Below, in pieces: positions 1-6,745 of a stretch of DNA of 18,350 bases. Origin of the DNA: Oscillospiraceae bacterium (GTDB lineage Bacteria; Bacillota; Clostridia; Oscillospirales; Ruminococcaceae); contig JAFXOO010000050.1 in assembly GCA_017528675.1 (NCBI GenBank), positions 1 through 18,350 of the forward strand, in the 5' to 3' direction. Both the position numbers and the translations under genes were made by a program. The notes under the pieces are model-generated. The model ran no database searches, had not been told where the DNA came from, and was given only the letters and a program-made list of their open reading frames with translations. The number at the start of each line of letters is the position of its first letter. Within the stretch, counting starts at the first letter, position 1.

Positions 1-39
1 CTCTCCCCTGCCTCCCCTGCCGGCTATTCTGCGTCACTC

Positions 40-76
40 AGCCCCTCCCCCGGCCAGTCGGGGGAGGGGCTGTTTT
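40..76 (+). terminator. Rho-independent terminator of an upstream plus-strand gene
   Basis: A perfect 13-bp GC-rich stem (40-52 pairing with 59-71, loop of 6) is followed by TGTTTT and more T-rich sequence. The T tract lies on the right, so it ends a plus-strand transcript from a gene left of the window. Nothing on the minus strand follows the stem that would make it work in the other direction. Confidence 0.85.
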
Positions 77-81
77 ACATT

Positions 82-177
82 TTATCCACCTGCCAAAAAG
101 TACCTGCTTTGAAAATGATTATCCATAAAAAAGCAGGAGGATAGTATCCCCCTGCTTATGTAAAATACTGTAGATAA
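82..177. other. Cluster of three one-mismatch DnaA boxes
   Basis: TTATCCACC (82-90), TTATCCATA (119-127) and, on the other strand, TTATCTACA (169-177) each differ by one base from the DnaA box TTATCCACA. They fall within 96 bp of AT-rich non-coding DNA. The function is inferred only from the motif; box 2 overlaps the T tract of the minus-strand terminator. Confidence 0.3.
125..158 (-). terminator. Rho-independent terminator for the minus-strand hypothetical gene
   Basis: The arms 131-142 and 146-157 pair over 12 positions with one A/C mismatch, loop AGT. Read on the minus strand, the stem ends in CTGCTT and runs straight into TTTTATGG. It lies about 30 bp past the stop codon of the gene at 187-726, so it closes the metY/hypothetical transcript. 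Confidence 0.75.
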
Positions 178-186
178 ACGAGCGAG

Positions 187-726
187 TTATTTGCATCTTT
201 CTTTCATAACCCTTTTTATTTCTTTTAATGACATAAACGGTGTGATTGTTTTCTGTTCATGCATTTTAAAAAACTCAACCGGATCCAGACTACGCATCTG
301 ATGTAGCTTAGCATAATCATATTCTTTTATCAGAACATTTCCGAAAGAATCAGTGTATTCAACCGGACGAAGCATAGTTGCAAAAGACATCACTTTTCCA
401 TTCTTCATTTCAAGTAAATTACCAGTCTGACATATTTCATGAAGTTGGTGATAGTCTACATGAGGAAAGCAATATTCGGCAAACTCTTTAAAAGTTTTAA
501 AGCCTTGGCTCTTCAAATACTGAATATCATGAAAGCGCCGCAGAAGAAATGCCTTTTTAAAACGGATCTGATTCAATTCAGTCTCATACTCTATTTCCTT
601 GTCAAATAACTGTGATGCTTCGAAAATATTCGAAGTTAATTCAAGATCGACATCCGCCAACTTAGCCGTTGGATACTTTTTAGGCTGAAGTGACTCTTCC
701 GATAAGATACCGTATAAGTCTTCCAT
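187..726 (-). CDS. Hypothetical protein, AT-rich, no family recognised
   Basis: A 179-residue soluble protein with no signal peptide or membrane segment visible. It is rich in charged and aromatic residues. The middle (about residues 55-115) reads as helical, with a segment FKTFKEFAEYCF followed by a possible helix-turn-helix-like stretch, which faintly recalls small phage or plasmid DNA-binding proteins; this is a weak impression only. The start ATG is preceded by AGAGGT at 5-nt spacing. It lies 30 bp behind metY with no terminator between, so it may be read from the metY promoter, and a terminator follows it. Its base composition and codon use are visibly more AT-rich than metY, ytaF and birA, which suggests later acquisition. 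Function unknown. Confidence 0.75.
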   Translation of the reverse strand: MEDLYGILSEESLQPKKYPTAKLADVDLELTSNIFEASQLFDKEIEYETELNQIRFKKAFLLRRFHDIQYLKSQGFKTFKEFAEYCFPHVDYHQLHEICQTGNLLEMKNGKVMSFATMLRPVEYTDSFGNVLIKEYDYAKLHQMRSLDPVEFFKMHEQKTITPFMSLKEIKRVMKERCK

Positions 727-756
727 ATTTACCTCTTATATGTTCGTCACGTTTCC

Positions 757-2022
757 TTACCTGCTCGCCTCAAATGCCTGCTTCAGATCATCGAGCACAT
801 CCTCGACATTCTCCAGTCCGACCGACAGACGGATCAGACCCGCATTGATGCCGGCCGCCACAAGCTGCTCATCGGTGAGCTGGCGGTGGGTCATGCTTGC
901 CGGATGCAGCACACAGGTGCGGATGTCTGCCACATGCACCTCACGGCATGCAAGCTTGAGCGCATCCATGAACTTCGTTGCACGCTCACGGCCGCCCTTG
1001 ATGCAGAAGGAGATGACACCGCTGCAACCGTCCGGCAGATACTTCTGTGCACGCTCATAATACTTATCCGACTTCAGACCCGGATAGCTTACGCTCTCCA
1101 CATCCTCACAGCCGTTCAGGAACTCCGCCACAGTCAGTGCATTCTTGCAGTAGCGCTCCATGCGCACAGACAGTGTCTCCAGTCCGAGGTTCAGTAGGAA
1201 AGCGGAATTCGCAGCCGGATAACAGCCAAAGTCTCTCATAAGCTGCATTCTTGCCTTGATAATATAAGCCATTTTCCCGAAGGTATCCCAGTACACCACG
1301 CCGTGATAGCTTTCGTCCGGCTCCGTGAAGTCAGGGAAATTGCCGTTCGCCCAGTTGAAGTTACCGGAATCCACGATCACACCGCCGCCCTGCAATGCAT
1401 GGCCGTCCATGTACTTGGTCGTGGAATGCACCACAATGTCCGCACCGAATTCAATCGGCCGGCACAGAATCGGTGTCGGGAAGGTATTGTCCACGATCAG
1501 CGGAATGTTGTGCTTGTGCGCAAAATTGGCAAAGCGCTCGATATCGAACACATTCAGTGCCGGATTCGCCAGCGTTTCACCAAACACCAGCCGTGTGTTC
1601 GGCTTGATGGCAGCTTCCAGTGCCGCCTCATCCGCCTCCGGATCCACGAAAATACACTCAATGCCCAGCTTCTTCAGCGAGAAGGCAAACAGATTGATCG
1701 TGCCGCCATACAGCGAGCTGACCGCCAGGATGCTGTCTCCTGCATTACAGAGATTCAGCACAGACAGCAGCGATGCAGCCTGCCCCGAAGTCGTGCACAT
1801 TGCGCCAACGCCGCCTTCGAGCGCAGCAATCTTCTTCTCTACCGCATCCACCGTCGGATTGGCAAAACGGGAATACATGTACTCCATCGGCATGTCGAAC
1901 AGATCAGCAATATGCTGTGTCGATTCAAACACATAGGTCGTGCTCTGCACGATCGGCAGTGCACCGGGCTCACCGTTTTTTGGCGTATAGCCTTCACGGA
2001 CACATTTGGTTTCAATTTTCAT
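757..2022 (-). CDS. metY: O-acetylhomoserine sulfhydrylase (O-acetylhomoserine aminocarboxypropyltransferase)
   Basis: A PLP enzyme of the Cys/Met metabolism family that makes homocysteine from O-acetylhomoserine and sulfide, a cytoplasmic step of methionine synthesis. Family marks: the phosphate-binding YSRFANPT near residue 50, the TTSGQAA segment near 77, the cofactor-contacting VDNTFPTP near 177, and the PLP lysine in HSTTKYMDGH (about K203). About 421 residues is normal for MetY rather than the shorter MetB/MetC (about 380). Start choice: a TTG at 2028 extends the frame by two codons but sits only 2 nt from the AGGA ribosome site; the ATG at 2022 is 8 nt away and is preferred. The leader is about 25 nt, too short for a SAM riboswitch. 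MetY versus another close paralogue is inferred from length and motifs. Confidence 0.93.
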   Translation of the reverse strand: MKIETKCVREGYTPKNGEPGALPIVQSTTYVFESTQHIADLFDMPMEYMYSRFANPTVDAVEKKIAALEGGVGAMCTTSGQAASLLSVLNLCNAGDSILAVSSLYGGTINLFAFSLKKLGIECIFVDPEADEAALEAAIKPNTRLVFGETLANPALNVFDIERFANFAHKHNIPLIVDNTFPTPILCRPIEFGADIVVHSTTKYMDGHALQGGGVIVDSGNFNWANGNFPDFTEPDESYHGVVYWDTFGKMAYIIKARMQLMRDFGCYPAANSAFLLNLGLETLSVRMERYCKNALTVAEFLNGCEDVESVSYPGLKSDKYYERAQKYLPDGCSGVISFCIKGGRERATKFMDALKLACREVHVADIRTCVLHPASMTHRQLTDEQLVAAGINAGLIRLSVGLENVEDVLDDLKQAFEASR

Positions 2023-2053
2023 AATCAACGTCCTTTCTATAGAAGATGCTTTT

Positions 2054-2083
2054 ATTATACCATAAGATATGCACTCCCTGCAA
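2054..2083 (-). promoter_or_regulatory. Sigma-A promoter of metY (extended -10)
   Basis: On the minus strand: -35 TTGCAG (2078-2083), 18-bp spacer, -10 TATAAT (2054-2059) preceded by TGG, an extended -10. The predicted start of transcription is about 25 nt before the metY ATG. Confidence 0.75.
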
Positions 2084-2115
2084 CCCCTGTATTCTTATCG
2101 GAAATCTATCACCGG

Positions 2116-2721
2116 CTATAGATTCTCTATATAGCGAAGCACTGCCAGCACCACGAGCAGCACGCCGCCTGCCACACGCCACCGCCCGGAGAGATGGCCA
2201 GCCCGGTTCCCCCATAGTGTGAAGGCAAACCCCATCACCAGTGTCAGCACCAGGCAGATTCCACTTTCCTGCGCTGTAAACCCGGCACCGACGCCTGCTG
2301 CAAATGCATCCAGCGACAATGCCGCAGCATAGGCCGGCACCTCCCGCAGCCCAAGCACTTTCGACCCGTCTGTATCCGCCGCTGCTTCATCAAGGCAAAT
2401 TTCAATCACCAGTCCCAGTGTCCGCCGCCGTATCGGATGTTTCTCCAGGAAAGCCCTGATCGCCTCCCCGATGATCTGTGCCAGCCCCATGCCGCCGATC
2501 AGCAGCACACCGCCCATCTCAAACAGCGCCACAGACACATGCCGTCCAAGCCACCCCCCGAACAGCATCGCCAGCCCCATCACCGCCGTATCGAACACAC
2601 TGACAAACACGGCACTGCATTTCGGAATCCGTATTCCGCTCATCCGGCACCCCATTGCAGCAAAGAATATATCCACGCTCACTGCAAACGCCAGCAAACA
2701 AGCTCCCACCATCGTGAACAC
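2116..2721 (-). CDS. ytaF: Sporulation membrane protein YtaF (MntP-related)
   Basis: A 201-residue polytopic membrane protein of the YtaF/MntP (DUF204) family. It has two related halves: AFAVSVDIFFAAMG near residues 11-24 and ALSLDAFAAGVGAGF near 133-148, each with a membrane Asp typical of the family, plus hydrophobic segments around 38-55, 68-85, 155-170 and 180-197. The intervening cytoplasmic loop carries ICLDEAAADTDGSK, close to the CLDxPxxAD-xDxSK element of YtaF, which separates it from plain MntP manganese exporters. In Bacillus YtaF is linked to sporulation; its exact role is unclear. Start: GTG at 2721 with AGGAG 7 nt upstream; the ATG three codons inside is 16 nt from that site. 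Divergent from birA. A weak 7-bp hairpin (2103-2124) overlaps the stop codon. Confidence 0.85.
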   Translation of the reverse strand: MFTMVGACLLAFAVSVDIFFAAMGCRMSGIRIPKCSAVFVSVFDTAVMGLAMLFGGWLGRHVSVALFEMGGVLLIGGMGLAQIIGEAIRAFLEKHPIRRRTLGLVIEICLDEAAADTDGSKVLGLREVPAYAAALSLDAFAAGVGAGFTAQESGICLVLTLVMGFAFTLWGNRAGHLSGRWRVAGGVLLVVLAVLRYIENL

Positions 2722-2798
2722 CTCGCTTCTCCTACAGCCTATGCCGCAGCAGCCTGTGAGGTGACAGCCTCTTTATTTCGTTTTTTTGTCCCAAACCC

Positions 2799-2827
2799 TT
2801 GCAAATCTGAGCTGCATATGCTATAAT
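2799..2827 (+). promoter_or_regulatory. Sigma-A promoter of birA (extended -10)
   Basis: -35 TTGCAA (2799-2804), 17-bp spacer, -10 TATAAT (2822-2827) with TGC in front. The -10 overlaps an upstream in-frame ATG (2826), which therefore cannot be the start for this transcript. Confidence 0.8.
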
Positions 2828-2849
2828 GAACTCAAAGGAAGTGACGCCA

Positions 2850-3815
2850 ATGCAATTAAAAGAACAAATCCTGCATGAACTGCTGCATGCGGGCGGCGAA
2901 TACCGCTCCGGAGCAGCGCTTGCAAAAGCATTCGGATGCAGCCGCACAGCGGTCTGGAAATCCATTGAGCAGCTCAAAAGTGACGGCTGCGAAATCAGCG
3001 CCTCCACCAACCGTGGCTACAGACTTGTCCGTGTCCCCGATCTGCTCATCCCTTCTTATCTGAAAAGCCTGCTCGAAGGGTGTCAGACCGACTGGCAGCC
3101 GCAATACATTCCCGTCATCGACTCCACCAACAACCGTCTGAAGGAACTTGCCGCAGCAGGCGCACCAGCGGGTACTGTCATACTCTCCGATGAGCAGACC
3201 GGAGGAAAGGGCCGCCTTGGCAAGCACTTTCACTCCCCCAAAGGCGGCTTATACTTCTCGCTTCTGCTTCGTCCCGACCTTCCCGTCAGTGATATGATGT
3301 CCGTTACCGCCTGTACAGCCTCCGCAGTGCACCAGGCACTTTCCTCCTTCGGCATCAAATCACAGATCAAATGGGTCAATGACCTCTTTATCGGCGGGCG
3401 TAAAATCTGCGGCATTCTGTCAGAGGGCGCATTCAATGCAGAGCTGCTCTCCATGGATTACCTCATCATCGGCATCGGCATCAATCTCATCCCCGACCCC
3501 GATCTGCCGGAAGAACTGCGGAGCATCGTGACGGACATCTGTTCAGAAACCGGCATCCGGCTTCAGCGCAGTGAACTTGCAGCAGCGATTTTACGCCATC
3601 TTGAACAGTATATTGCCGATCTGCCGCAGCACACCTATCTCCCTGTTTACAAGGCCAACTCCTGCACACTCGGTCATCATGTAGAATTCACTGTCAATGG
3701 CACGCAGCGCACCGCCCTTGCAGTCGATTTCACCGAGGACGCAGCCCTTGTTGTCGAATATGCTGACGGCACGCAAGAGACAATCCGCTCCGGCACGGCC
3801 AGACCCATTGACTGA
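2850..3815 (+). CDS. birA: Bifunctional biotin--[acetyl-CoA-carboxylase] ligase / biotin operon repressor BirA
   Basis: A 321-residue group II biotin protein ligase: it activates biotin with ATP and attaches it to carboxylase carrier domains, and with its N-terminal winged helix can repress biotin genes. Seen: the HTH at about residues 18-60 (SGAALAKAFGCSRTAVWK, then a wing ending NRGYRLV), the active-site loop QTGGKGRLGKHF near 116 (the GRGRxGR equivalent), IKWVNDL with the biotin-contact lysine, GRKICGILSE, and a small C-terminal SH3-like domain. The frame is open from an ATG at 2826, but that codon overlaps the -10 element; the ATG at 2850 has AAAGGAA at good spacing and gives the usual N-terminus. 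It is the only plus-strand gene left of rpmH, convergent with serS. A parS-like site starts right after the stop. Confidence 0.95.
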   Translation: MQLKEQILHELLHAGGEYRSGAALAKAFGCSRTAVWKSIEQLKSDGCEISASTNRGYRLVRVPDLLIPSYLKSLLEGCQTDWQPQYIPVIDSTNNRLKELAAAGAPAGTVILSDEQTGGKGRLGKHFHSPKGGLYFSLLLRPDLPVSDMMSVTACTASAVHQALSSFGIKSQIKWVNDLFIGGRKICGILSEGAFNAELLSMDYLIIGIGINLIPDPDLPEELRSIVTDICSETGIRLQRSELAAAILRHLEQYIADLPQHTYLPVYKANSCTLGHHVEFTVNGTQRTALAVDFTEDAALVVEYADGTQETIRSGTARPID

Positions 3816-3831
3816 TGTTTCACATGAAACA
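3816..3831. promoter_or_regulatory. parS-like site 1
   Basis: TGTTTCACATGAAACA, one base off the Firmicutes parS consensus TGTTNCACGTGAAACA (central G to A), immediately after the birA stop codon. Expected to be bound by the ParB encoded at 6746-7582. Confidence 0.85.
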
Positions 3832-3865
3832 TTTCCCCAACACATGACAAAATCCCCTGAGACTC

Positions 3866-3869
3866 GATC
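3866..3869. repeat. Target site duplication, left copy (GATC)
   Basis: GATC directly abuts the left IS end (TGAAATG...). The same 4 bp follows the right end. Four bp fits the 3-4 bp duplications of IS150-type IS3 elements. Confidence 0.75.
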
Positions 3870-3954
3870 TGAAATGACCCCAAAAAGTTAGACAAAGAAT
3901 AATCAACAAATCAGTGCAAAGCGACTGAGCGGCAAGCTTGGTCGCTTTGTTGCA

Positions 3955-4869
3955 TTATGCAGCGTTGGCGAGACGGAACTCAACGGGTGACAAGCCATCG
4001 AGTTTCAGCTTGATTCGTTTCGTATTGTACCATTCAATATATGCCTTGAGTTCGGCAATGAAATGTTCAACAGAGTCAAACTCCTGCAAATACAGAAGTT
4101 CTGTTTTCAATAGTCCGAAGAAATTTTCAGCACAGGCATTGTCCAGACAGTTTCCTTTTCTCGACATACTCTGCTGAACGCCTTTGTCTTTCAACATTTT
4201 CTGGTAATGCTTGTGCTGATACTGCCAGCCTTGATCTGAATGCAGAATCAATCCGGTACCGTCTGGAATTTTGGCAAATGCCTGTTCCAGCATATTTGTT
4301 ACCTGCTTCAAGTTAGGATGATAGCTGATATCATACGCCACAACTTCTCCGTTGAACAGATCGATGATCGGCGAAAGATAGAGCTTCGTTCCGAACAGCG
4401 AAAACTCTGTCACATCAGTTACCCATTTCTGGTTTGGCGCATCCGTCTTGAAGTCACGTTCCAGAAGATTCGGTGCAGTTCTGCCTACTTCGCCTCTGAA
4501 CGAATTGTATTTCTTCATGCGAACTCGGCAGAAAATATCCATTTTGCGCATCAATCGCTGCACGGTCTTGTGATTGATCTTATGCGTTTTTTGCAGTTCC
4601 TTCGTGATTCTGCGATAACCGTAGCGCCCTTTGCTGTCGTTGTAGATCTGACGTATTTCCTCTTTGATCTCTGCATACTTATCCGGTTTCGGATTCTCAA
4701 ACTGCTTGCTGTAATAGTAGTAGGTGCTGCGAGGAATGCCGGCAATATCTATGAGCAGACCTACCTTGTGTTCATGCCTCAGTTCCCAGATCACTTGTGC
4801 TTTTTCTCTTGCCGTACCCTCTCGGCAACCAAGGCATTCAATTTTTTTAGGTATGCGTTCTCCGCGCAA
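3955..4869 (-). CDS. IS3-family transposase OrfB, DDE integrase core
   Basis: The catalytic part of the transposase, made as a fusion to OrfA after a -1 frameshift. From the first ATG of the frame it is 304 residues: an IS3 HTH_21-type region (about 65-125, GRYGYRRITKEL) and an rve integrase core with D152 (WVTDVTEF), D212 (HSDQGWQYQ) and E248 (NACAENFFGLLKTE). Exactly 35 residues separate the second Asp from the Glu, the DD(35)E spacing of IS3/retroviral integrases. The C-terminus YIEWYNTKRIKLKLDGLSPVEF is typical of the family. The ATG at 4869 may not be used alone; translation probably enters through the slip site at 4842-4848. No truncation or frameshift lesion is seen. Confidence 0.93.
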   Translation of the reverse strand: MRGERIPKKIECLGCREGTAREKAQVIWELRHEHKVGLLIDIAGIPRSTYYYYSKQFENPKPDKYAEIKEEIRQIYNDSKGRYGYRRITKELQKTHKINHKTVQRLMRKMDIFCRVRMKKYNSFRGEVGRTAPNLLERDFKTDAPNQKWVTDVTEFSLFGTKLYLSPIIDLFNGEVVAYDISYHPNLKQVTNMLEQAFAKIPDGTGLILHSDQGWQYQHKHYQKMLKDKGVQQSMSRKGNCLDNACAENFFGLLKTELLYLQEFDSVEHFIAELKAYIEWYNTKRIKLKLDGLSPVEFRLANAA

Positions 4870-5138
4870 AGGCGCTGAACCTCCGCAATCAGATCCTCTT
4901 CAACCTTCTTCTCCAGCTTCGGCGTCCGTCCTGTTGACTTTCGCCCTCTGCGTTCGATTCGCAGTCCCTCCGCACCTTCTTCCAGATAGATGCGTTCCCA
5001 TGCTGCTACTGAATGATGATCTGGTATGTTAAACTGCCGTGCAGCTTCATGATAGCTTAGCTTTTCTCGATGCATTGTTTCAACAACTCTGATCTTGAAC
5101 TCCGGCGTATACCGCCTATTCGGTTTCCCTTTTGGCAT
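4791..5138 (-). CDS. IS3-family transposase OrfA, helix-turn-helix protein
   Basis: A 115-residue DNA-binding part of the IS transposase. Residues about 8-60 form an HTH (RRYTPEFKIRVVETMHREK, then SYHEAARQFNIPDHHSVAAWERIY), followed by a charged linker and a leucine-zipper-like helix (LEKKVEEDLIAEVQRLCAENAYLKKLNALV) used for multimerisation. The frame is open upstream to an ATG at 5192, but that lies upstream of the -10 at 5181-5186; the ATG at 5138, with AAAGGGGG 8 nt upstream, is the real start. It overlaps orfB, which is in the -1 frame. Confidence 0.9.
   Translation of the reverse strand: MPKGKPNRRYTPEFKIRVVETMHREKLSYHEAARQFNIPDHHSVAAWERIYLEEGAEGLRIERRGRKSTGRTPKLEKKVEEDLIAEVQRLCAENAYLKKLNALVAERVRQEKKHK
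4842..4848 (-). other. Programmed -1 frameshift site (A AAA AAA)
   Basis: A run of seven A on the coding strand, read CTA AAA AAA TTG in the orfA frame. A -1 slip continues as ATT GAA TGC in orfB. This is the standard IS3-family mechanism for making the OrfAB transposase. Confidence 0.8.
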
Positions 5139-5180
5139 AAAAATGCCCCCTTTCGTTAGACTTTGATTCGGTATATCTCT

Positions 5181-5186
5181 ATTATA
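5181..5186 (-). promoter_or_regulatory. IS transposase promoter, extended -10
   Basis: TGG followed by TATAAT on the minus strand, next to the right terminal repeat. No good -35 is visible at 16-18 bp. Confidence 0.55.
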
Positions 5187-5217
5187 CCACATTGTCTAAC
5201 AAAAGGGGAGCATTTCA

Positions 5218-5221
5218 GATC
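5218..5221. repeat. Target site duplication, right copy (GATC)
   Basis: GATC immediately after the right IS end (...CATTTCA), matching the left copy at 3866-3869. Confidence 0.75.
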
Positions 5222-5236
5222 TCAGGGGATTTCCTT

Positions 5237-5416
5237 CTAGGGCAACACCGCACAGAGCTGGTGGTGCAGATGCGCAGCCAGATTTTTCGTCAGATTGTAT
5301 AGAAATGACGCCGCTGGGCTGGCGCCCAGCAAGGAATTTCTGTGCGAGATGACGGAAAAGATGCAAGCAGATGTGCCGCCAAGCCGTCAGGCGGGCTTTG
5401 TGCGGTGTTGTCTTAG
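5237..5416. repeat. MITE-like palindromic intergenic element (~180 bp)
   Basis: The ends 5237-5258 and 5395-5416 are 22-bp inverted repeats with three mismatches, sharing the core CAACACCGCACA. An inner 7-bp perfect hairpin GCTGGGC/GCCCAGC sits at 5313-5330. There is no credible gene inside and no clear target duplication. It fills the space between the split hairpin and the serS stop codon. The shape suggests a non-autonomous mobile or structured repeat that may recur in the genome; single-copy status cannot be judged from one window. Confidence 0.6.
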
Positions 5417-5420
5417 ATTC

Positions 5421-6707
5421 TTACTTCTTGACGATTGTCTCCTGTCCGCCCATATAAGGACGAAGTGCCACAGGAATCCGGATGCTGCCATCCTCATTCA
5501 GGTTGTTTTCGAGGAACGCAATCAGCATTCTCGGCGGCGCAACCACGGTATTATTCAGCGTGTGGGCAAAATACTTTCTGCCGTCCGCATCCTTCACACG
5601 GATACCAAGTCGTCTTGCCTGTGCATCGCCAAGATTCGAGCAGCTACCCACCTCAAAATACTTCTTCTGTCTGGGAGACCACGCCTCAACATCAAGGCTC
5701 TTGACCTTCAGGTCAGCCAGATCACCCGAACAGCATTCCAGAGTGCGCACCGGAATATCCAGTGTGCGGAAGAAATCAACCGTATTCTTCCAGAGCACAT
5801 CAAAATACTGCATGCTCTCCTCCGGCTTGCAAACCACGATCATCTCCTGCTTCTCAAACTGGTGAATCCGGTAAACGCCACGCTCCTCGATGCCATGCGC
5901 CCCCACTTCCTTACGGAAGCACGGCGAATAGCTTGTGAGCTTCTGCGGAAGGCTCTCCTCCGGCAGAATCGTGTCAATGAACTTACCAATCATCGAATGC
6001 TCAGACGTACCGATCAGGTACAGATCCTCGCCCTCAATCTTGTACATCATGCCTTCCATCTCGGCAAAGCTCATAACGCCGGTCACGACCTCGCTGCGGA
6101 TCATAAACGGCGGAATAAAGTAAGTAAACCCTCTGCCGATCATGAAATCTCTTGCATAGCTGAGAATCGACGAATGCAGTCTTGCAATATCTCCGCTGAG
6201 ATAATAAAAGCCATTTCCCGACGTTTTTCTCGCAGAATCGAGATCAATGCCGCACAGATTCTCCATGATATCCACATGATACGGCACCTCAAAATCCGGA
6301 ACAACCGGCTCGCCAAAGCGTTCAATCTCGACATTTTCCGAGTCATCCTTACCAATCGGCACAGAAGCATCAATAATATTCGGGATCACCAGCATGATTT
6401 CCCGGATTTTCTTCTGCAACTCAACCTCGCTTGCTTCAAGCGCAGTGAGCTCATCGCCCATCGCAGCTACTTCCGCCTTAATCGCTTCAGCGCCGTCCTT
6501 GTCGCCCTTGGCCATCATACCGCCGATCAGCTTGCTCTTGGTCTTTCTCTGCGCCCGCAGTTCATCGCCCCGCACCTTTGCCGCACGATACTCCTTGTCC
6601 AGCGCAATCACCTCATCCACCAGCGGCAGCTTCTCATCCTGGAACTTCTTCCTGATGTTTTCCTTGACAACATCCGGATTCTCTCTTAAAAACTTCATAT
6701 CAAGCAT
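5421..6707 (-). CDS. serS: Serine--tRNA ligase
   Basis: Cytoplasmic class II aminoacyl-tRNA synthetase that charges tRNA-Ser with serine. At 428 residues it is full length. The N-terminal tRNA-binding arm is a long coiled coil (about residues 27-105, begins MLDMKFLRENPD). The catalytic core has motif 1 around 195-203, motif 2 CFRKEVGAHGIEERGVYRIHQFEK (263-286) and motif 3 TLNNTVVAPPRMLIAFLEN (383-401). The serine-pocket segment reads LIGTSEHS where many SerRS have LIPTAE; I take this as a subgroup variant. Start ATG has AAGGAAG at 8-nt spacing. It follows parB by 38 bp with no visible promoter or T-box, so it is probably co-transcribed with parAB. A parS-like site fills half of the gap. Confidence 0.96.
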   Translation of the reverse strand: MLDMKFLRENPDVVKENIRKKFQDEKLPLVDEVIALDKEYRAAKVRGDELRAQRKTKSKLIGGMMAKGDKDGAEAIKAEVAAMGDELTALEASEVELQKKIREIMLVIPNIIDASVPIGKDDSENVEIERFGEPVVPDFEVPYHVDIMENLCGIDLDSARKTSGNGFYYLSGDIARLHSSILSYARDFMIGRGFTYFIPPFMIRSEVVTGVMSFAEMEGMMYKIEGEDLYLIGTSEHSMIGKFIDTILPEESLPQKLTSYSPCFRKEVGAHGIEERGVYRIHQFEKQEMIVVCKPEESMQYFDVLWKNTVDFFRTLDIPVRTLECCSGDLADLKVKSLDVEAWSPRQKKYFEVGSCSNLGDAQARRLGIRVKDADGRKYFAHTLNNTVVAPPRMLIAFLENNLNEDGSIRIPVALRPYMGGQETIVKK

Positions 6708-6729
6708 GTCAGATTCTTCCTTTCAAAAA

Positions 6730-6745
6730 TGTTTCATGTGAAACG
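6730..6745. promoter_or_regulatory. parS-like site 2
   Basis: TGTTTCATGTGAAACG, two bases off the perfect parS palindrome, placed between the parB stop codon and the serS ribosome site. It lies in the short serS leader of the presumed parAB-serS transcript. Confidence 0.75.

Larger units (their letters stand above)
3870..5217 (-). mobile_element. Intact IS3-family (IS150-type) insertion sequence
   Basis: A 1348-bp element with two overlapping frames (orfA, orfB) on the minus strand, imperfect terminal inverted repeats starting TGAAATG and sharing GTTAGACAA further in (about 20 of 28 positions), and GATC target duplications. The DDE triad, frameshift site and ends are all intact, so it could be active and the insertion looks recent. 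A promoter with extended -10 (TGGTATAAT, -10 at 5181-5186) lies just inside the right end. A 9-bp perfect hairpin (3917-3925 with 3941-3949) follows the orfB stop. Composition is more AT-rich than the host genes. Confidence 0.93.
3850..5232. terminator. Perfect 13-bp hairpin at the birA/serS junction, split by the IS element
   Basis: Left arm AAATCCCCTGAGA (3850-3862) and right arm TCTCAGGGGATTT (5220-5232) are perfect complements. Removing the IS and one GATC copy joins them with a 5-nt loop CTCGA. Before insertion this was a symmetric stem between convergent birA and serS, most simply a bidirectional terminator; the T tails are short (TTTT on minus, TTT on plus), so an extragenic palindrome of another kind is possible. 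Confidence 0.7.

Noticed and set aside
2023..2053. SAM riboswitch or T-box in front of metY
   Set aside because: The leader from the predicted promoter to the ATG is about 25 nt, too short for either.
2738..2790. Possible plus-strand terminator (GAGGT/GCCTC then T-rich) between ytaF and birA
   Set aside because: Only a 5-bp stem with a wobble pair, and no plus-strand gene ends upstream of it.
5295..6689. 464-residue plus-strand open frame over serS
   Set aside because: Antisense shadow of serS; His/Arg/Leu-rich translation without family motifs, and serS on the other strand is certain.
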